From the NCBI GenBank assembly GCA_028871195.1, contig JAGWNT010000034.1:1-38267 (forward strand): a stretch of 38,267 nucleotides of DNA, read 5' to 3'. Shown one piece after another: positions 24,123 through 32,383 of the stretch. A program made the position numbers and the translations under genes. The notes beneath the pieces were generated by a model. That model was not told where the DNA came from, ran no database searches, and worked only from the letters and a program-made list of their open reading frames with translations. Position 1 is the stretch's first letter. The number at the start of each line of letters is the position of its first letter. Source of the DNA: REEB85 sp018971455. Lineage in GTDB: Bacteria; Pseudomonadota; Alphaproteobacteria; Acetobacterales; Acetobacteraceae.

Positions 24123-25061
24123 TCAGGGCCCGGGGATGCGGTGCGGCCCCTGGTTGAGGTGCTCCTTGAGGACGCGCACCGCGGCCTCGATCTTGGCCGA
24201 TTGGCGGCCGGTCATGCTCGACACCGCCCAGATATCGGCGGGCTGGTACCAGGCCGGCAGCACGCGGACCAGGCTGCCCTCGGCGAGGCTGCGGGCGATA
24301 TTCCAGGCGGCCGTCAGCATAATGCCGTGGCCGTCGGCGGCCCATTGCAGCACCGCGTCGCTGTGGTTGGACGCCATCGAACCGGCGACCTTGACGGTCT
24401 CCTGGCCATCCGGGCCGACCGCGCGCCACACGCCGAAGGCCTCGCCGCGCTCGCGGTACAGCAGGCAGTCATGCTGCGCCAGATCGCCGAGGCTCGCCGG
24501 CGCGCCGCGCCGCGCAAGATAGGATGGCGCGGCGCAGAAGACGCGCGGGCTGGGGGCGATGTGATGGGCGATCAGGTCGGGTTCATCGACGTCGCCGACC
24601 CGCAGATCGAGATCGAATCCCTCGCCCACGAGATCGACCCGCCGGTCGAACAGCTCAAGCCAGACGACGAGGTTGGGAAACTGGTGCTTGAGGGCGGACA
24701 GCGCCGGGGCAACGTGGTCTCGCCCGAGCCGCAGCGCCGAGCTGATCCGCAGGATGCCGGCCGGCTCGGCGCGGGTGCTGGAGAGGTCCTCGCGCATGCG
24801 CCTGAGATCCTCGATGATCTGCATGGCGTTGCGGAAGACCTTCTCGCCATCCTCGGTGACGGCGACGCGGCGGGTGGTCCGGTGCAGCAGCTTGACCCGC
24901 AGCGCCTTTTCAAGCTGCGCGATGCGGGTGCTGACATGCGTCGGCGAGACACCGAACTCCAGCGCGACGGCGCTGAAGCTGGCGCGGCGCGCCACCTCGC
25001 AGAACAGGCGCAGATCGCGCAGGAGAACCTCGTCGTCGCGGCCGCCGATGGGCTGCTGCAC
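24123..25061 (-). CDS. LysR-family transcriptional regulator, 312 aa
   Basis: Helix-turn-helix at about residues 18-60 ('ASFSAVALEFGVSPTHVSTRI', 'LEKALRVKLLHRTTRRVAVTEDG') and a substrate-binding domain ('GILRISSALRLGRDHVAPAL', 'FDLDLRVGDVDEPDLIAHHI'). It belongs to the common LysR branch with 'LLHRTTR'. No ATG is available near the expected start; GTG 25061 with the ribosome site GGGAGGAGG is the best choice and gives 312 aa, the usual size. It follows the aldo/keto reductase gene by 56 bases on the same strand and precedes the Gfo/Idh/MocA gene by about 130 bases; either could be a target. Confidence 0.88.
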   Translation of the reverse strand: MQQPIGGRDDEVLLRDLRLFCEVARRASFSAVALEFGVSPTHVSTRIAQLEKALRVKLLHRTTRRVAVTEDGEKVFRNAMQIIEDLRRMREDLSSTRAEPAGILRISSALRLGRDHVAPALSALKHQFPNLVVWLELFDRRVDLVGEGFDLDLRVGDVDEPDLIAHHIAPSPRVFCAAPSYLARRGAPASLGDLAQHDCLLYRERGEAFGVWRAVGPDGQETVKVAGSMASNHSDAVLQWAADGHGIMLTAAWNIARSLAEGSLVRVLPAWYQPADIWAVSSMTGRQSAKIEAAVRVLKEHLNQGPHRIPGP

Positions 25062-25063
25062 GG

Positions 25064-25072
25064 CCTCCTCCC
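25064..25072 (-). promoter_or_regulatory. Ribosome binding site deciding the GTG start of the LysR gene
   Basis: GGGAGGAGG on the minus strand contains two overlapping GGAGG copies; the upstream one ends five bases before GTG 25061. It is the strongest ribosome site in the window and supports a non-ATG start. Confidence 0.7.
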
Positions 25073-25117
25073 GGGCGGCGCCGCCGTGCCCGCTCGATCC
25101 CCGGCCCGCCGGCCCGC

Positions 25118-25936
25118 CTAATCCCACGCCGGGGCGAAAGCCGGGTTCACGCAGCGATCGTTCTTCGGCAGGGCGGCGATCGTCGCGCGGTCGGCGTCGT
25201 CGAGCGTGAGCGCGAGCGCGTCGAGATTGGCCTGCTGGCTTTCGGCGCGGGCGGCCTTCGGGATGGCGGCGACGCCGTCCTGGTCGAGCAGCCATTTCAA
25301 CGCCACCTGCGCGGGTGTTGCGCCATGTTTCGCGGCGATGGCGGCGAGGCCGGGATGTTCGGCCAGCCCCCCGCGCGCCAGCGGGCAATAGGCGGTCAGC
25401 GCCACGCCCTTCGCGCGCGCATAGGCGAGCAGCTTGGACTGGTCGAGCAGCACATGGTACTCGACCTGGTTGCAGGCGACCGGCGCCTGGATCTCCTCGA
25501 CCGCGCGGCGCAGCAGGGCGACCGGGAAGTTGGACACGCCGATGGCGCGCGCCAGGCCGTGCTCCTTGAAGGCGACCATCTGCGCCAGCGCGGCCGGCAG
25601 GTCCATCGTGGGTGACGGCCAGTGGATCAGGTAGAGATCGACATACGACGTCTGGAGTTGTTTCAGGCTGGCATCGAGCGCGCGGCGCATCGCGTCCGGC
25701 GCGAGATTCTCCCACCAGACTTTCGATGTCAGGTGGATGTCCGCGCGCTTCACGTCGGTCGCGGCCAGGGCGGCGCCGACCGCCTCCTCATTGCCGTACA
25801 TCTGCGCGGTGTCGATGTGGCGATAGCCGCGCGACAGGGCGCCGAGCACCGCGGCGGTGCAGGCTTCGCCCTTCATCGTCCAGGTGCCGAGGCCGAGGGC
25901 GGGCATGCGCATGCCCTGGGACGTGATCATCTTCAT
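25118..25936 (-). CDS. Aldo/keto reductase (AKR5-like, 2,5-diketogluconate reductase type), 272 aa
   Basis: Short AKR with the tetrad Asp42 and Tyr47 ('HIDTAQMYGNE'), Lys72 ('LTSKVWW') and His105 ('LYLIHWPSP'). Also 'ARAIGVSNFPVALL', 'CNQVEYHVLLDQ' and 'AIPKAARAESQQAN' for the NADPH tail. It differs clearly from the first AKR in this window (2920-3861). ATG 25936 was chosen, with GAAGG upstream; ATG 25930 is two codons later. It follows the WD40 gene by 13 bases on the same strand, so it may be read through from the cobW-WD40 operon. Confidence 0.92.
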   Translation of the reverse strand: MKMITSQGMRMPALGLGTWTMKGEACTAAVLGALSRGYRHIDTAQMYGNEEAVGAALAATDVKRADIHLTSKVWWENLAPDAMRRALDASLKQLQTSYVDLYLIHWPSPTMDLPAALAQMVAFKEHGLARAIGVSNFPVALLRRAVEEIQAPVACNQVEYHVLLDQSKLLAYARAKGVALTAYCPLARGGLAEHPGLAAIAAKHGATPAQVALKWLLDQDGVAAIPKAARAESQQANLDALALTLDDADRATIAALPKNDRCVNPAFAPAWD

Positions 25937-25949
25937 GCGGTGCGGGCCT

Positions 25950-26987
25950 TCACTTCCTGGAGAAATCGATGACGGCGGCGAAGCCGGTCTCGGTGCCGAA
26001 CGCCAGATCGGTACCGTCGGCACTCCATGCCAGCGCCGAGACCGGGCCGCGCCCGGGGGCGGCGACCGGCAGGATGCGGGCGGAGGCGATGTCGGCGACC
26101 ACCACCAGCCCGTCGGAGAAGCCGGCGGCCAGCAGCTCGTTCTGCGGGTGGCAGGCCAGCGTGGTGCACAGCACGCCGTCGCCGCCGGCAAGCTCGGTCG
26201 GCGCCTTGCCCATCGGCCCGCCGCCGAAGAACGGCCACAGCACGATCGATTCGGCGCCTGAGCTGGCGAGCCATTTGCCGCTGCGGGTGAAGCCGATGGC
26301 GTGCGTCTTGGACGGATAGCCGCTCATGCGCATGTGCTGGTTGTCGGAAAGGCGCCAGCCGTGCAGCGCGTTCTCCTGCATGGCGGTGACGACGGCATCG
26401 CCGTCCGGGCTGATGGCGATGCCGATATGGCTGCCCTTCCATTCCAGGCGGCGCGGATTGTCGGTCCGGGAGGCGGTGAACCACAGGCTCGCGCCGTTGT
26501 AGTGGGAGGCTGCGATGCGCTTGCCCTTGGCGTCGAAGACGATGCCGGTGACGCTGGAGGGGTGCTCGAGCGATTTCAGCTTCCCGCCCGCGCCGTCGAA
26601 CAGATGGACGAATTTGCCGACGGTGCAGGCGAGGAGGCGGGTCTTCGCGTCGGCGAAGGCCGCCACGTGCTCGACCCATTTCATGCCGTACCCGGCGATC
26701 TCGCCGATCGCGCCGCGCGGGTCGATGCGCAGGAAACGCCCGTCATCGCCGCCGCTCAGCCAGCCGGCGGGGGCGGCGTCGGCACAGAGCGACAGCACCG
26801 CGCCCTCATGGGCCGCGATCCTCTCCCAGGCGCCGTCGCGCACGAGGCGCAGCGTGCCGTCGCCGAGCGCGAAGGCGCAGGTGCCGGCACGGTCGAACGC
26901 GGCGGCGGCGACGAAGGCGTCGAGACCCTGCTGCACGCCGCGGGTTTGCAGCAGGCGATCGGCGGTGTCGGCGAGGCTCTGGCTCAT
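25950..26987 (-). CDS. WD40-repeat beta-propeller protein, 345 aa
   Basis: Seven or so blades can be traced with WD40-like strand patterns: 'AAFDRAGTCAFALGDGTLRLV', 'GWLSGGDDGRFLRI', 'VTGIVFDAKGKRIAASHYNGASLWF', 'GIAISPDGDAVVTAMQENALHGWRL', 'AIGFTRSGKWLASSGAESIVLW' and 'ALAWSADGTDLAFGTETGFAAVI'. There is no signal peptide, so it is cytosolic. It starts three bases after the cobW-family stop, so the two are probably made from one transcript. WD40 genes next to COG0523 GTPases occur in other alphaproteobacteria, where they have been linked to zinc limitation. The molecular job is unknown; a scaffold for the GTPase and its client is a plausible reading. Confidence 0.88.
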   Translation of the reverse strand: MSQSLADTADRLLQTRGVQQGLDAFVAAAAFDRAGTCAFALGDGTLRLVRDGAWERIAAHEGAVLSLCADAAPAGWLSGGDDGRFLRIDPRGAIGEIAGYGMKWVEHVAAFADAKTRLLACTVGKFVHLFDGAGGKLKSLEHPSSVTGIVFDAKGKRIAASHYNGASLWFTASRTDNPRRLEWKGSHIGIAISPDGDAVVTAMQENALHGWRLSDNQHMRMSGYPSKTHAIGFTRSGKWLASSGAESIVLWPFFGGGPMGKAPTELAGGDGVLCTTLACHPQNELLAAGFSDGLVVVADIASARILPVAAPGRGPVSALAWSADGTDLAFGTETGFAAVIDFSRK

Positions 26988-26990
26988 GCC

Positions 26991-27971
26991 TCAGGCAGCC
27001 TGGCAGGATTCGAAGCCGCGGCGCAGCTGCGGGCGGTTGAGATTGCGGCCGATGAACACCAGGCGGCTGGTGCGCGGCTCGCCCGCCTTCCACGGGCCGA
27101 TGAAATCGCCATCGGCGATCATGTGCACGGCCTGGAAGGCGAAGCGGCGATCCTCGCCGGCATAGGCGAGGATGCCCTTGGTGCGCAGCAGGTCGCCGCC
27201 GCGCTCGGCGAGGAGCGCGCCGATCCAGGCGTTGAAGCGCTCGGGGTCGATCGGGGTCTCGAGTTCGAAGCTCATGCTGGCGATGTCGTCATTGTGCTCG
27301 TGGTCATCCTCGGTGAGGAAGCCCGGCGTATGGGCGAGCACGCGGCCGAGATCGAAGGCGCCCTGGTCGAGCAGTTCGGCGATCGGCACATCGGCCTTGG
27401 TGCTGTGGTGAATCTTGGCGAATTTGTTGACTTTCCGAATCTGCTGCTCGACCGCGGCCAGCTCCGCCGCACTCACCAGATCGACCTTGTTGAGCACGAT
27501 GACGTCGGCGAAGGCGATCTGGTCGGCCGCCTCGTGGCTGTCCTCCAGGCGCTGCGGCAGGTGCTTGGCGTCGACCACGGTGACGATGGCATCGAGCCGC
27601 GTGCGGGCGCGCACGCCCTCATCAACGAAGAAGGTCTGCGCGACCGGGGCCGGGTTGGCCAGCCCCGTGGTCTCGATGATGATGCCGTCGAACCGGTCGC
27701 GCCGCTTCATCAGCCCGCCGAGGATGCGGATGAGGTCGCCGCGCACGGTGCAGCAGATGCAGCCATTGTTCATTTCGAAGACTTCCTCGTCGCTGTCCAC
27801 GACGAGGTCGTTATCCACCCCGAGCTCACCGAACTCGTTGATCACCACGGCGTATTTGCGGCCGTGATTCTCGCTGAGGATGCGGTTGAGCAGCGTCGTC
27901 TTGCCGGCGCCGAGATAGCCGGTGAGCACGGTGACGGGGACGAGATCGGCGGTCTGGGCCGGTTCGGCCAT
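26991..27971 (-). CDS. CobW/COG0523-family metallochaperone GTPase, 326 aa
   Basis: G3E GTPase with Walker A 'GYLGAGKTT' (residues 18-26), the metal-binding motif Cys71-Ile-Cys73-Cys74 in 'NNGCICCTVRGDL', 'IIETTGLANPAPV', and the G4 motif 'NKVDLV'. A His/Asp-rich stretch ('EDDHEHNDD') in the middle may bind metal. The C-terminal CobW_C domain contains 'LLRTKGILAYAGEDRRFAFQAVH'. Family members hand zinc or other metals to target enzymes. No cobalamin genes are nearby, so a zinc-related (ZNG1/YjiA-like) role fits better than CobW. I do not see a canonical Zur box upstream, only a TATATA-centred palindrome at 28003-28014. Confidence 0.92.
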   Translation of the reverse strand: MAEPAQTADLVPVTVLTGYLGAGKTTLLNRILSENHGRKYAVVINEFGELGVDNDLVVDSDEEVFEMNNGCICCTVRGDLIRILGGLMKRRDRFDGIIIETTGLANPAPVAQTFFVDEGVRARTRLDAIVTVVDAKHLPQRLEDSHEAADQIAFADVIVLNKVDLVSAAELAAVEQQIRKVNKFAKIHHSTKADVPIAELLDQGAFDLGRVLAHTPGFLTEDDHEHNDDIASMSFELETPIDPERFNAWIGALLAERGGDLLRTKGILAYAGEDRRFAFQAVHMIADGDFIGPWKAGEPRTSRLVFIGRNLNRPQLRRGFESCQAA

Positions 27972-28002
27972 GGCGATTCACTCCGGGACGGGAATTTCGA
28001 CC

Positions 28003-28014
28003 CCCTATATAGGG
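28003..28014 (-). promoter_or_regulatory. 12-bp palindrome CCCTATATAGGG upstream of the CobW-family gene
   Basis: A perfect palindrome 32 bases before ATG 27971. It is the only AT-rich patch nearby and could be the -10 region of the cobW-WD40 operon or an operator. It also contains the last codons and the TAG stop of the GT4 gene (28007-28005). Confidence 0.4.
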
Positions 28015-29141
28015 CGGCGGCCGGCGGGCGGCCATGCGTGCAGCACATCGCGGCGCATCGCATCGAGACGGGCGGCGGCCTCGGCCACGCCGAACAGCCG
28101 GGCGCGGGCGCGCCCGGCCGCGCCGAGGGCGGCGCGGCGGGCCGGGTCGGCCGCGAGGGCGACGATGGCGGCGGCCATGGCGGGAACGTCGTCGGGATCG
28201 ATCGGCAGGGCGGCCTCGCCCACCACCTCGGGCAGGCCGCCGCGCATCGCGCACAGCAGGGCGGCGCCGCAGGCCATCGCCTCCAGCGCGGTGAGGCCGA
28301 AGGGCTCGGGCCAGCGGCTCGGCACCACCACGATGGAAGCGCGCGCCATCGCCGCCAGCACCGCCTCGTGCGGCCGGTAGCCGGCGAGCGCGATGCCCGC
28401 GGCGGCGGCCTGGGGGCGCAGCGCGGCCAGCCACGGCGTCTCCGGGCTGTGCGGGCCGAACCGGTCGGCGCCGATCATCTCGGCCCGCCAGCCGGGCAGG
28501 CGGGGCAGGGCGAGGGCGCAGGCGGCGACGAAGCGGTCGGCCCCCTTGTCGGCGACCATGCGCCCGGCGAAGAGGATTTCCGGCGCGCGGGTGGCGTCGG
28601 CCGGCGGCGGGATTTCGCGCGGGTCGAGGCAGTTCGGCAGCACCACCACCGGACAGGCCGGCGGCGCGCGCGCGGCGTCCGGCAGGCCGTCGAGCAGGCG
28701 GGCGCGGACGTAGTTCGACACGGTGGCGATGCCGGCGAGGCGGGCGAGCAGCCGGGCGCGGTCGGCCGGGCGGCGGGCTTGGCGCATGTCCTGCGGGTCG
28801 TTGTGCAGGTGCAGGGTGACGGGCAGGCCGGGGAAGCGGGCGGCGAGGTGCAGGGCGAGCTCGGGCCGGTTGTGCACCTCCACCAGCGCCGGCGCGATTG
28901 CGTGGATCGCGCGGGCGACGCCGCCGCCGTAGCGGGCGGTGTGGCGGCCGGGCAGCCAGGAGGGGCGGATGGCGCGGTAGGCGATGCCGGCGAACGGGTC
29001 GGCGGCGGGCGCGCCGACCACCACCGGCGCGAAATCCCCCGGCCACGCCGCCAGCCGCCGCACCAGCAGGCCAACGGCGCCGGTGTCGCCCGGGGCGAAG
29101 CCCTCGCGGGGCGGCAGGATGACGGCAATGATCGGCTTCAT
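28005..29141 (-). CDS. Glycosyltransferase family 4 protein, 378 aa
   Basis: GT-B fold glycosyltransferase. The N-terminal domain has 'PALVEVHNRPELALHLAARF' and 'VTLHLHNDPQDM'. The C-terminal nucleotide-sugar domain has 'EILFAGRMVADKGADRFV' and the E-x7-E type motif in 'PSRWPEPFGLTALEAMACGAALL', both typical of GT4. No membrane segment is seen, so it is likely peripheral or cytosolic. It is divergent from the OpgH-like gene with about 30 bases between the starts, which suggests joint control. The sugar donor and acceptor are unknown. Confidence 0.92.
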   Translation of the reverse strand: MKPIIAVILPPREGFAPGDTGAVGLLVRRLAAWPGDFAPVVVGAPAADPFAGIAYRAIRPSWLPGRHTARYGGGVARAIHAIAPALVEVHNRPELALHLAARFPGLPVTLHLHNDPQDMRQARRPADRARLLARLAGIATVSNYVRARLLDGLPDAARAPPACPVVVLPNCLDPREIPPPADATRAPEILFAGRMVADKGADRFVAACALALPRLPGWRAEMIGADRFGPHSPETPWLAALRPQAAAAGIALAGYRPHEAVLAAMARASIVVVPSRWPEPFGLTALEAMACGAALLCAMRGGLPEVVGEAALPIDPDDVPAMAAAIVALAADPARRAALGAAGRARARLFGVAEAAARLDAMRRDVLHAWPPAGRRPI

Positions 29142-29171
29142 CGGCGCCGAACCCTAGCGGCGGGGCCGCGG

Positions 29172-30815
29172 ATGCGCCATGGCAGGGGGATGATGCTGGC
29201 CCGTCGCCTGACCTTCCTCGCCCTCGCCCTGCCCGGCGCGCTGGTGCTGCCATGGCTCCTGTGGGGCGTGCTGGCGCCCGGCGGGTGGGGCGTGCTGAAG
29301 GCCGGCATGCTCCTCTGCCTCGTCGGCACTGCGCCGTGGTTCGGGCTGGGGGTGGCGCATGCCGTGCTGGGCTTCGCCATCCGGCGCCTGGCGCGGGACC
29401 CGGCACGGGCAGTGGTGCCGCCGGGCGCGTCCCCCGATCCCGGACCGATCACCGCGCGCACGGCGATCGGCGTGGCGGTGCGCAACGAGGCGATCGGCGA
29501 GGTGGTGGCCGCCCTGGCCGCGCTGCGCGAGGGGCTGGCCGCCGAGGCCGACCGCTTCGGCTTCTTCGTGCTGTCGGACACCGACGAGGCGGCGGCGATC
29601 GGCGCCGAGGCGGCGGCGATGGCGGCGGCGCCGGCGATCGGCTACCGGCGGCGCGCCGTGAACGCCGGCTTCAAGGCCGGCAACGTGATGGAGTTCCTCG
29701 ACCGCCATGCCGGCGAGTTCGATTTCGCCGTCGTGCTCGACGCCGATTCGCGCATGTCGGCCGATGCCGTGCGGCGGCTGGTGCGCATCCTGCAGGGCTC
29801 GCCATCGCTGGCGCTGGTGCAGCACCTCACCGTCGGCCGGCCGGCGGCGGCGGCGTTCCCCCGCCTGTTCCAGTTCGGCATGCGGGCGGGCATGCGCATC
29901 TGGGCCACCGGGCAGGCCTGGTGGCAGGGCGATGCGGGCCCGTTCTGGGGGCACAACGCCATCCTTCGCATCGCCCCGTTCCGCGCCCATTGCCGGCTGC
30001 CGGCGCTGCCCGATGGCCGCACCATCCTGTCGCACGACCAGGTCGAGGCGGCGCTGCTGCGCGGCGCCGGCTGGGGGGTGTGCGTGTGGGCGGCGGAGGA
30101 GGGCTCGCAGGAGGAGAACCCGCCGGCCCTGCCGGAGTTCATCGCCCGCGACGCGCGCTGGCTCGCCGGCAACATGCAGTACCGCCACCTGCTGGGAATG
30201 CCGGGGCTGGCGGCGATGGGGCGGTGGCAGCTGGTGCAGGCCATGCTGCTGTTCAGCGGGGCGCCGCTTTCCTGCGCGCTGCTCCTGCTCGCGGCGCTGG
30301 CGGCGGCGGGCGGCATGGCGGTGCCGCGGGACAGGATGCTCGGCCTTACGCTGGCCTGGCTCGCCCTGGCCTATGCGCCGAAGCTGCTCGGCTACCTCGA
30401 TGCCGGGCTCGACGGCGCGCGGCCCTATGGCGGGCGGTGGCGGTTCGCCCTCGGCGCCGCGGCGGAGTTCGGCTTTTCGCTGCTGCTCGACGCCATCATG
30501 CAGCCGAGCCGGGTGCTGGCCATGGCGGCGGCCCTGCCCGGGCGCCGCCAGGCGGGCTGGGGGGCGCAGAACCGCGCGGCGCGCGGTGTCGGCTGGGGTG
30601 AGGCGGCGCGGCTGCTGTGGCCGCACACCCTGCTGGGCGCGGTGGCGTTCGCCGGGCTCGCGCGGGGATCATGGCTGGCGGCGCTGTGGGCGCTGCCGGT
30701 GGCGGGCGGGCTGCTGGTGGCGATTCCGTTCGCCGTGGCGACGTCGCGCCCCGCGCTGTCGGACTGGCTGCGCGCGCGCGGCATCGCCGCGCTGCCCGAG
30801 GAGATCAGGCGATGA
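29172..30815 (+). CDS. OpgH/MdoH-like glucans biosynthesis glucosyltransferase, 547 aa
   Basis: Membrane GT2 enzyme related to OpgH, which polymerises glucose for osmoregulated periplasmic glucans. Signatures: 'AVRNEAIGEVVAAL', 'FFVLSDTDE', 'NAGFKAGNVMEFL', the DxD-type 'VLDADSRM', 'GPFWGHNAILRI', 'LSHDQVEAALLRGAGW', 'EEGSQEENPPALPEF' and 'RDARWLAGNMQYRHLL' in the QxxRW position. Two hydrophobic helices precede the catalytic domain and four to five follow. It is shorter than E. coli MdoH because the long N-terminal cytoplasmic part is missing. No opgG/opgD partner is nearby. ATG 29172 is tentative; ATG 29190 and 29193 are alternatives, the latter with AGGGGG three bases upstream. The 3' end overlaps the convergent VOC gene by 11 bases. 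Confidence 0.88.
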   Translation: MRHGRGMMLARRLTFLALALPGALVLPWLLWGVLAPGGWGVLKAGMLLCLVGTAPWFGLGVAHAVLGFAIRRLARDPARAVVPPGASPDPGPITARTAIGVAVRNEAIGEVVAALAALREGLAAEADRFGFFVLSDTDEAAAIGAEAAAMAAAPAIGYRRRAVNAGFKAGNVMEFLDRHAGEFDFAVVLDADSRMSADAVRRLVRILQGSPSLALVQHLTVGRPAAAAFPRLFQFGMRAGMRIWATGQAWWQGDAGPFWGHNAILRIAPFRAHCRLPALPDGRTILSHDQVEAALLRGAGWGVCVWAAEEGSQEENPPALPEFIARDARWLAGNMQYRHLLGMPGLAAMGRWQLVQAMLLFSGAPLSCALLLLAALAAAGGMAVPRDRMLGLTLAWLALAYAPKLLGYLDAGLDGARPYGGRWRFALGAAAEFGFSLLLDAIMQPSRVLAMAAALPGRRQAGWGAQNRAARGVGWGEAARLLWPHTLLGAVAFAGLARGSWLAALWALPVAGGLLVAIPFAVATSRPALSDWLRARGIAALPEEIRR

Positions 30816-31581
30816 ACAGCAGCCCCGCGCCGGCGGCCTCGGCGAGCCAGCCGCCCGGCACCGGGCGGGCCGCGCCGAGCCGGGCGACGGCCGCGCACGC
30901 ATCGTCGGTGCGCAGCACCAGGCCGGCGATGAATGGCAGGGACGGGACGGGCAGCCCGGGGAACACCACCCCCAGCGCCGCTTGCGGCAGGATGCGCACG
31001 GCCCCGGCATCGAGCGCCAAGGCGTAGCCGCCGAGCGGATCGGGCACCAGGGCACTCCCCGCGGCGCGGGCGAGCCGGGCGGCGAGGGCCGCCGGGTCGT
31101 CCGCCGCCATCACCACCGCCTCCAGCGCCACGGCATGGTTGGGATGGGCGAGCAGGGCGGGCTGCCAGACCAGATCGGGCGTCAGGTGCTGGAGGAGCTG
31201 GAGGCGGGGTTCGGCCTCGGCGAGCGGGATGCGCAGGAAGCGCGCCGTGCCGCCGCCGGCATCGGCGGGGCGCTCGGAGGCGCTGATCGCCGCGGCGAAG
31301 CCGGCGCGGCGCAGGTGGGCGAGCGCCCCGGCCGCGTCATCGACCGCCAGGGTCAGGACGTGGATGCCGGCATAGCGGGCGAGGAAACGCGGCAGGGTGG
31401 CGCTGGCGAGCGCGGGATCGGCGACGGCGAGCAGTTCGACGTAGCCACGGGCGAGCATGACGCGCCGGCTGGCGAGCCCGCCGCCCTGGCTTGCCGGGCC
31501 GGGCGCGAAGCCGGCCGCCCGCCACGCCTCGGTGGCGCGGTCGAGATCGGGCGCGGCTAGGCCGACATGGTCGAGCCTCAA
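30805..31581 (-). CDS. VOC-family (glyoxalase-like) protein, 258 aa
   Basis: N-terminal 'RLDHVGLAAPDLDRATEAWRAAGF' is the first beta-alpha-beta of a vicinal-oxygen-chelate fold; 'ASRRVMLARGYVELLAV' and 'GIHVLTLAVDDAAGALAHLRRAGF' continue it. The length matches the Glyoxalase-like (PF13468-type) two-module proteins. The metal-ligand residues are not complete enough to name a reaction. The start is TTG 31581; it puts the fold exactly at the N-terminus and no ATG or GTG is close. This TTG sits inside the last copy of a 14-bp tandem repeat that begins at the GST stop codon. Confidence 0.82.
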   Translation of the reverse strand: MRLDHVGLAAPDLDRATEAWRAAGFAPGPASQGGGLASRRVMLARGYVELLAVADPALASATLPRFLARYAGIHVLTLAVDDAAGALAHLRRAGFAAAISASERPADAGGGTARFLRIPLAEAEPRLQLLQHLTPDLVWQPALLAHPNHAVALEAVVMAADDPAALAARLARAAGSALVPDPLGGYALALDAGAVRILPQAALGVVFPGLPVPSLPFIAGLVLRTDDACAAVARLGAARPVPGGWLAEAAGAGLLFIA

Positions 31582-31630
31582 GGCGAGGATCTCAAGGCGA
31601 GGATCTCAAGGCGGGGGGGGCCTCAAGGCG
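31577..31630 (-). repeat. 14-bp repeat array across the GST/VOC junction
   Basis: On the minus strand the core CGCCTTGAG occurs at 31630-31622, 31613-31605, 31599-31591 and 31585-31577. The last three are in 14-bp register; the first spacing is 17 bases because of a C-run. The first copy carries the GST stop (TGA in TTGA), the last the VOC start (TTG in TTGA). Confidence 0.85.
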
Positions 31631-32285
31631 GGGCTTCGACGGCGGCGAGGTGCCATTCCGGCGGCTCGGCGGCGGCGTCGCGGTACCATTCCTCGATCAG
31701 GGGATGGGCGCGGATGGCGGCGCAATAATCGCGCGCCACGGCGGAAAGCTCGGGCTGGTAGGTGAGGAAGCGGGCGACGATGGGCGCGTACATCGCATCC
31801 GCATTGCCGAAATCGCGGCCGAACAGATAGGGCCCGCCGGCGCCGAAGCGGGCGCGCGTCTCGGTCCACAGCGCGTCGATGCGCGCGACGTTGGCCAGCG
31901 CCGCCTCGGTGCGGCCGGCGCCGGCAGCACCCGGCCGGAACAGGCTCATCGGCATGGCCTGGCGCAGCGGGGCGAAGCCGCCATGCATTTCGGTGGCGAT
32001 GACGCGGGCATGGGCGCGGGCGGCCGGGCTGTCCGGCCACAGGAGGGGCGCCTGCTCGGCGCAGTATTCGCAGATCGCCAACGACTCCCACACGCGGTTG
32101 CCGCGATGCTCGAGGTAGGGGACGGTGCCGCCGGGGCTGACCGCGCGGACCGCGGGCGTCATGCCGCCGGCGAGCGGGATGGTGACGACCTCCACGTCGA
32201 GCCGGGCGAGGCGCACCGGCAGCCAGCCGCGCAGCGACCAGGAGGAGTAGCGGCGGGTGCCGATGTAGAGCGTGCCGTCGGACAT
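31623..32285 (-). CDS. Glutathione S-transferase family protein, 220 aa
   Basis: N-terminal thioredoxin-like domain: 'LYIGTRRYSSWSLRGWLPVRL' with Ser residues at the catalytic position, 'SPGGTVPYLEHRGNRVWESLAICEYCAE', where the 'VPYL...ESLAI' segment is the glutathione-binding cis-Pro and E-S pair. An all-helical C-terminal domain follows ('GGPYLFGRDFGNADAMYAPIVARF', with the conserved N-capping 'GNADA'). The exact class is uncertain. ATG 32285 has GGAGAG at good spacing. The next gene downstream is the VOC protein, separated by the 14-bp repeat array; the transaminase is divergent upstream. Confidence 0.92.
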   Translation of the reverse strand: MSDGTLYIGTRRYSSWSLRGWLPVRLARLDVEVVTIPLAGGMTPAVRAVSPGGTVPYLEHRGNRVWESLAICEYCAEQAPLLWPDSPAARAHARVIATEMHGGFAPLRQAMPMSLFRPGAAGAGRTEAALANVARIDALWTETRARFGAGGPYLFGRDFGNADAMYAPIVARFLTYQPELSAVARDYCAAIRAHPLIEEWYRDAAAEPPEWHLAAVEAPP

Positions 32286-32383
32286 GTGTTTCTCTCCGAT
32301 TTCGATCACAATGCCACGCCGCCATCTTGCCCCCAAGGCCCCGGCGCGGCAGCCTGGGTGACCCGCCAGGAGCCCCCCCCGCG

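Noticed and set aside
27972..28004. Zur operator upstream of the CobW-family gene
   Set aside because: No sequence resembling the usual alphaproteobacterial Zur palindrome is present.
26301..30815. 1504-codon plus-strand frame ending with OpgH
   Set aside because: Only the part from about 29172 is a real gene; the upstream part is antisense to the WD40, cobW and GT4 genes.
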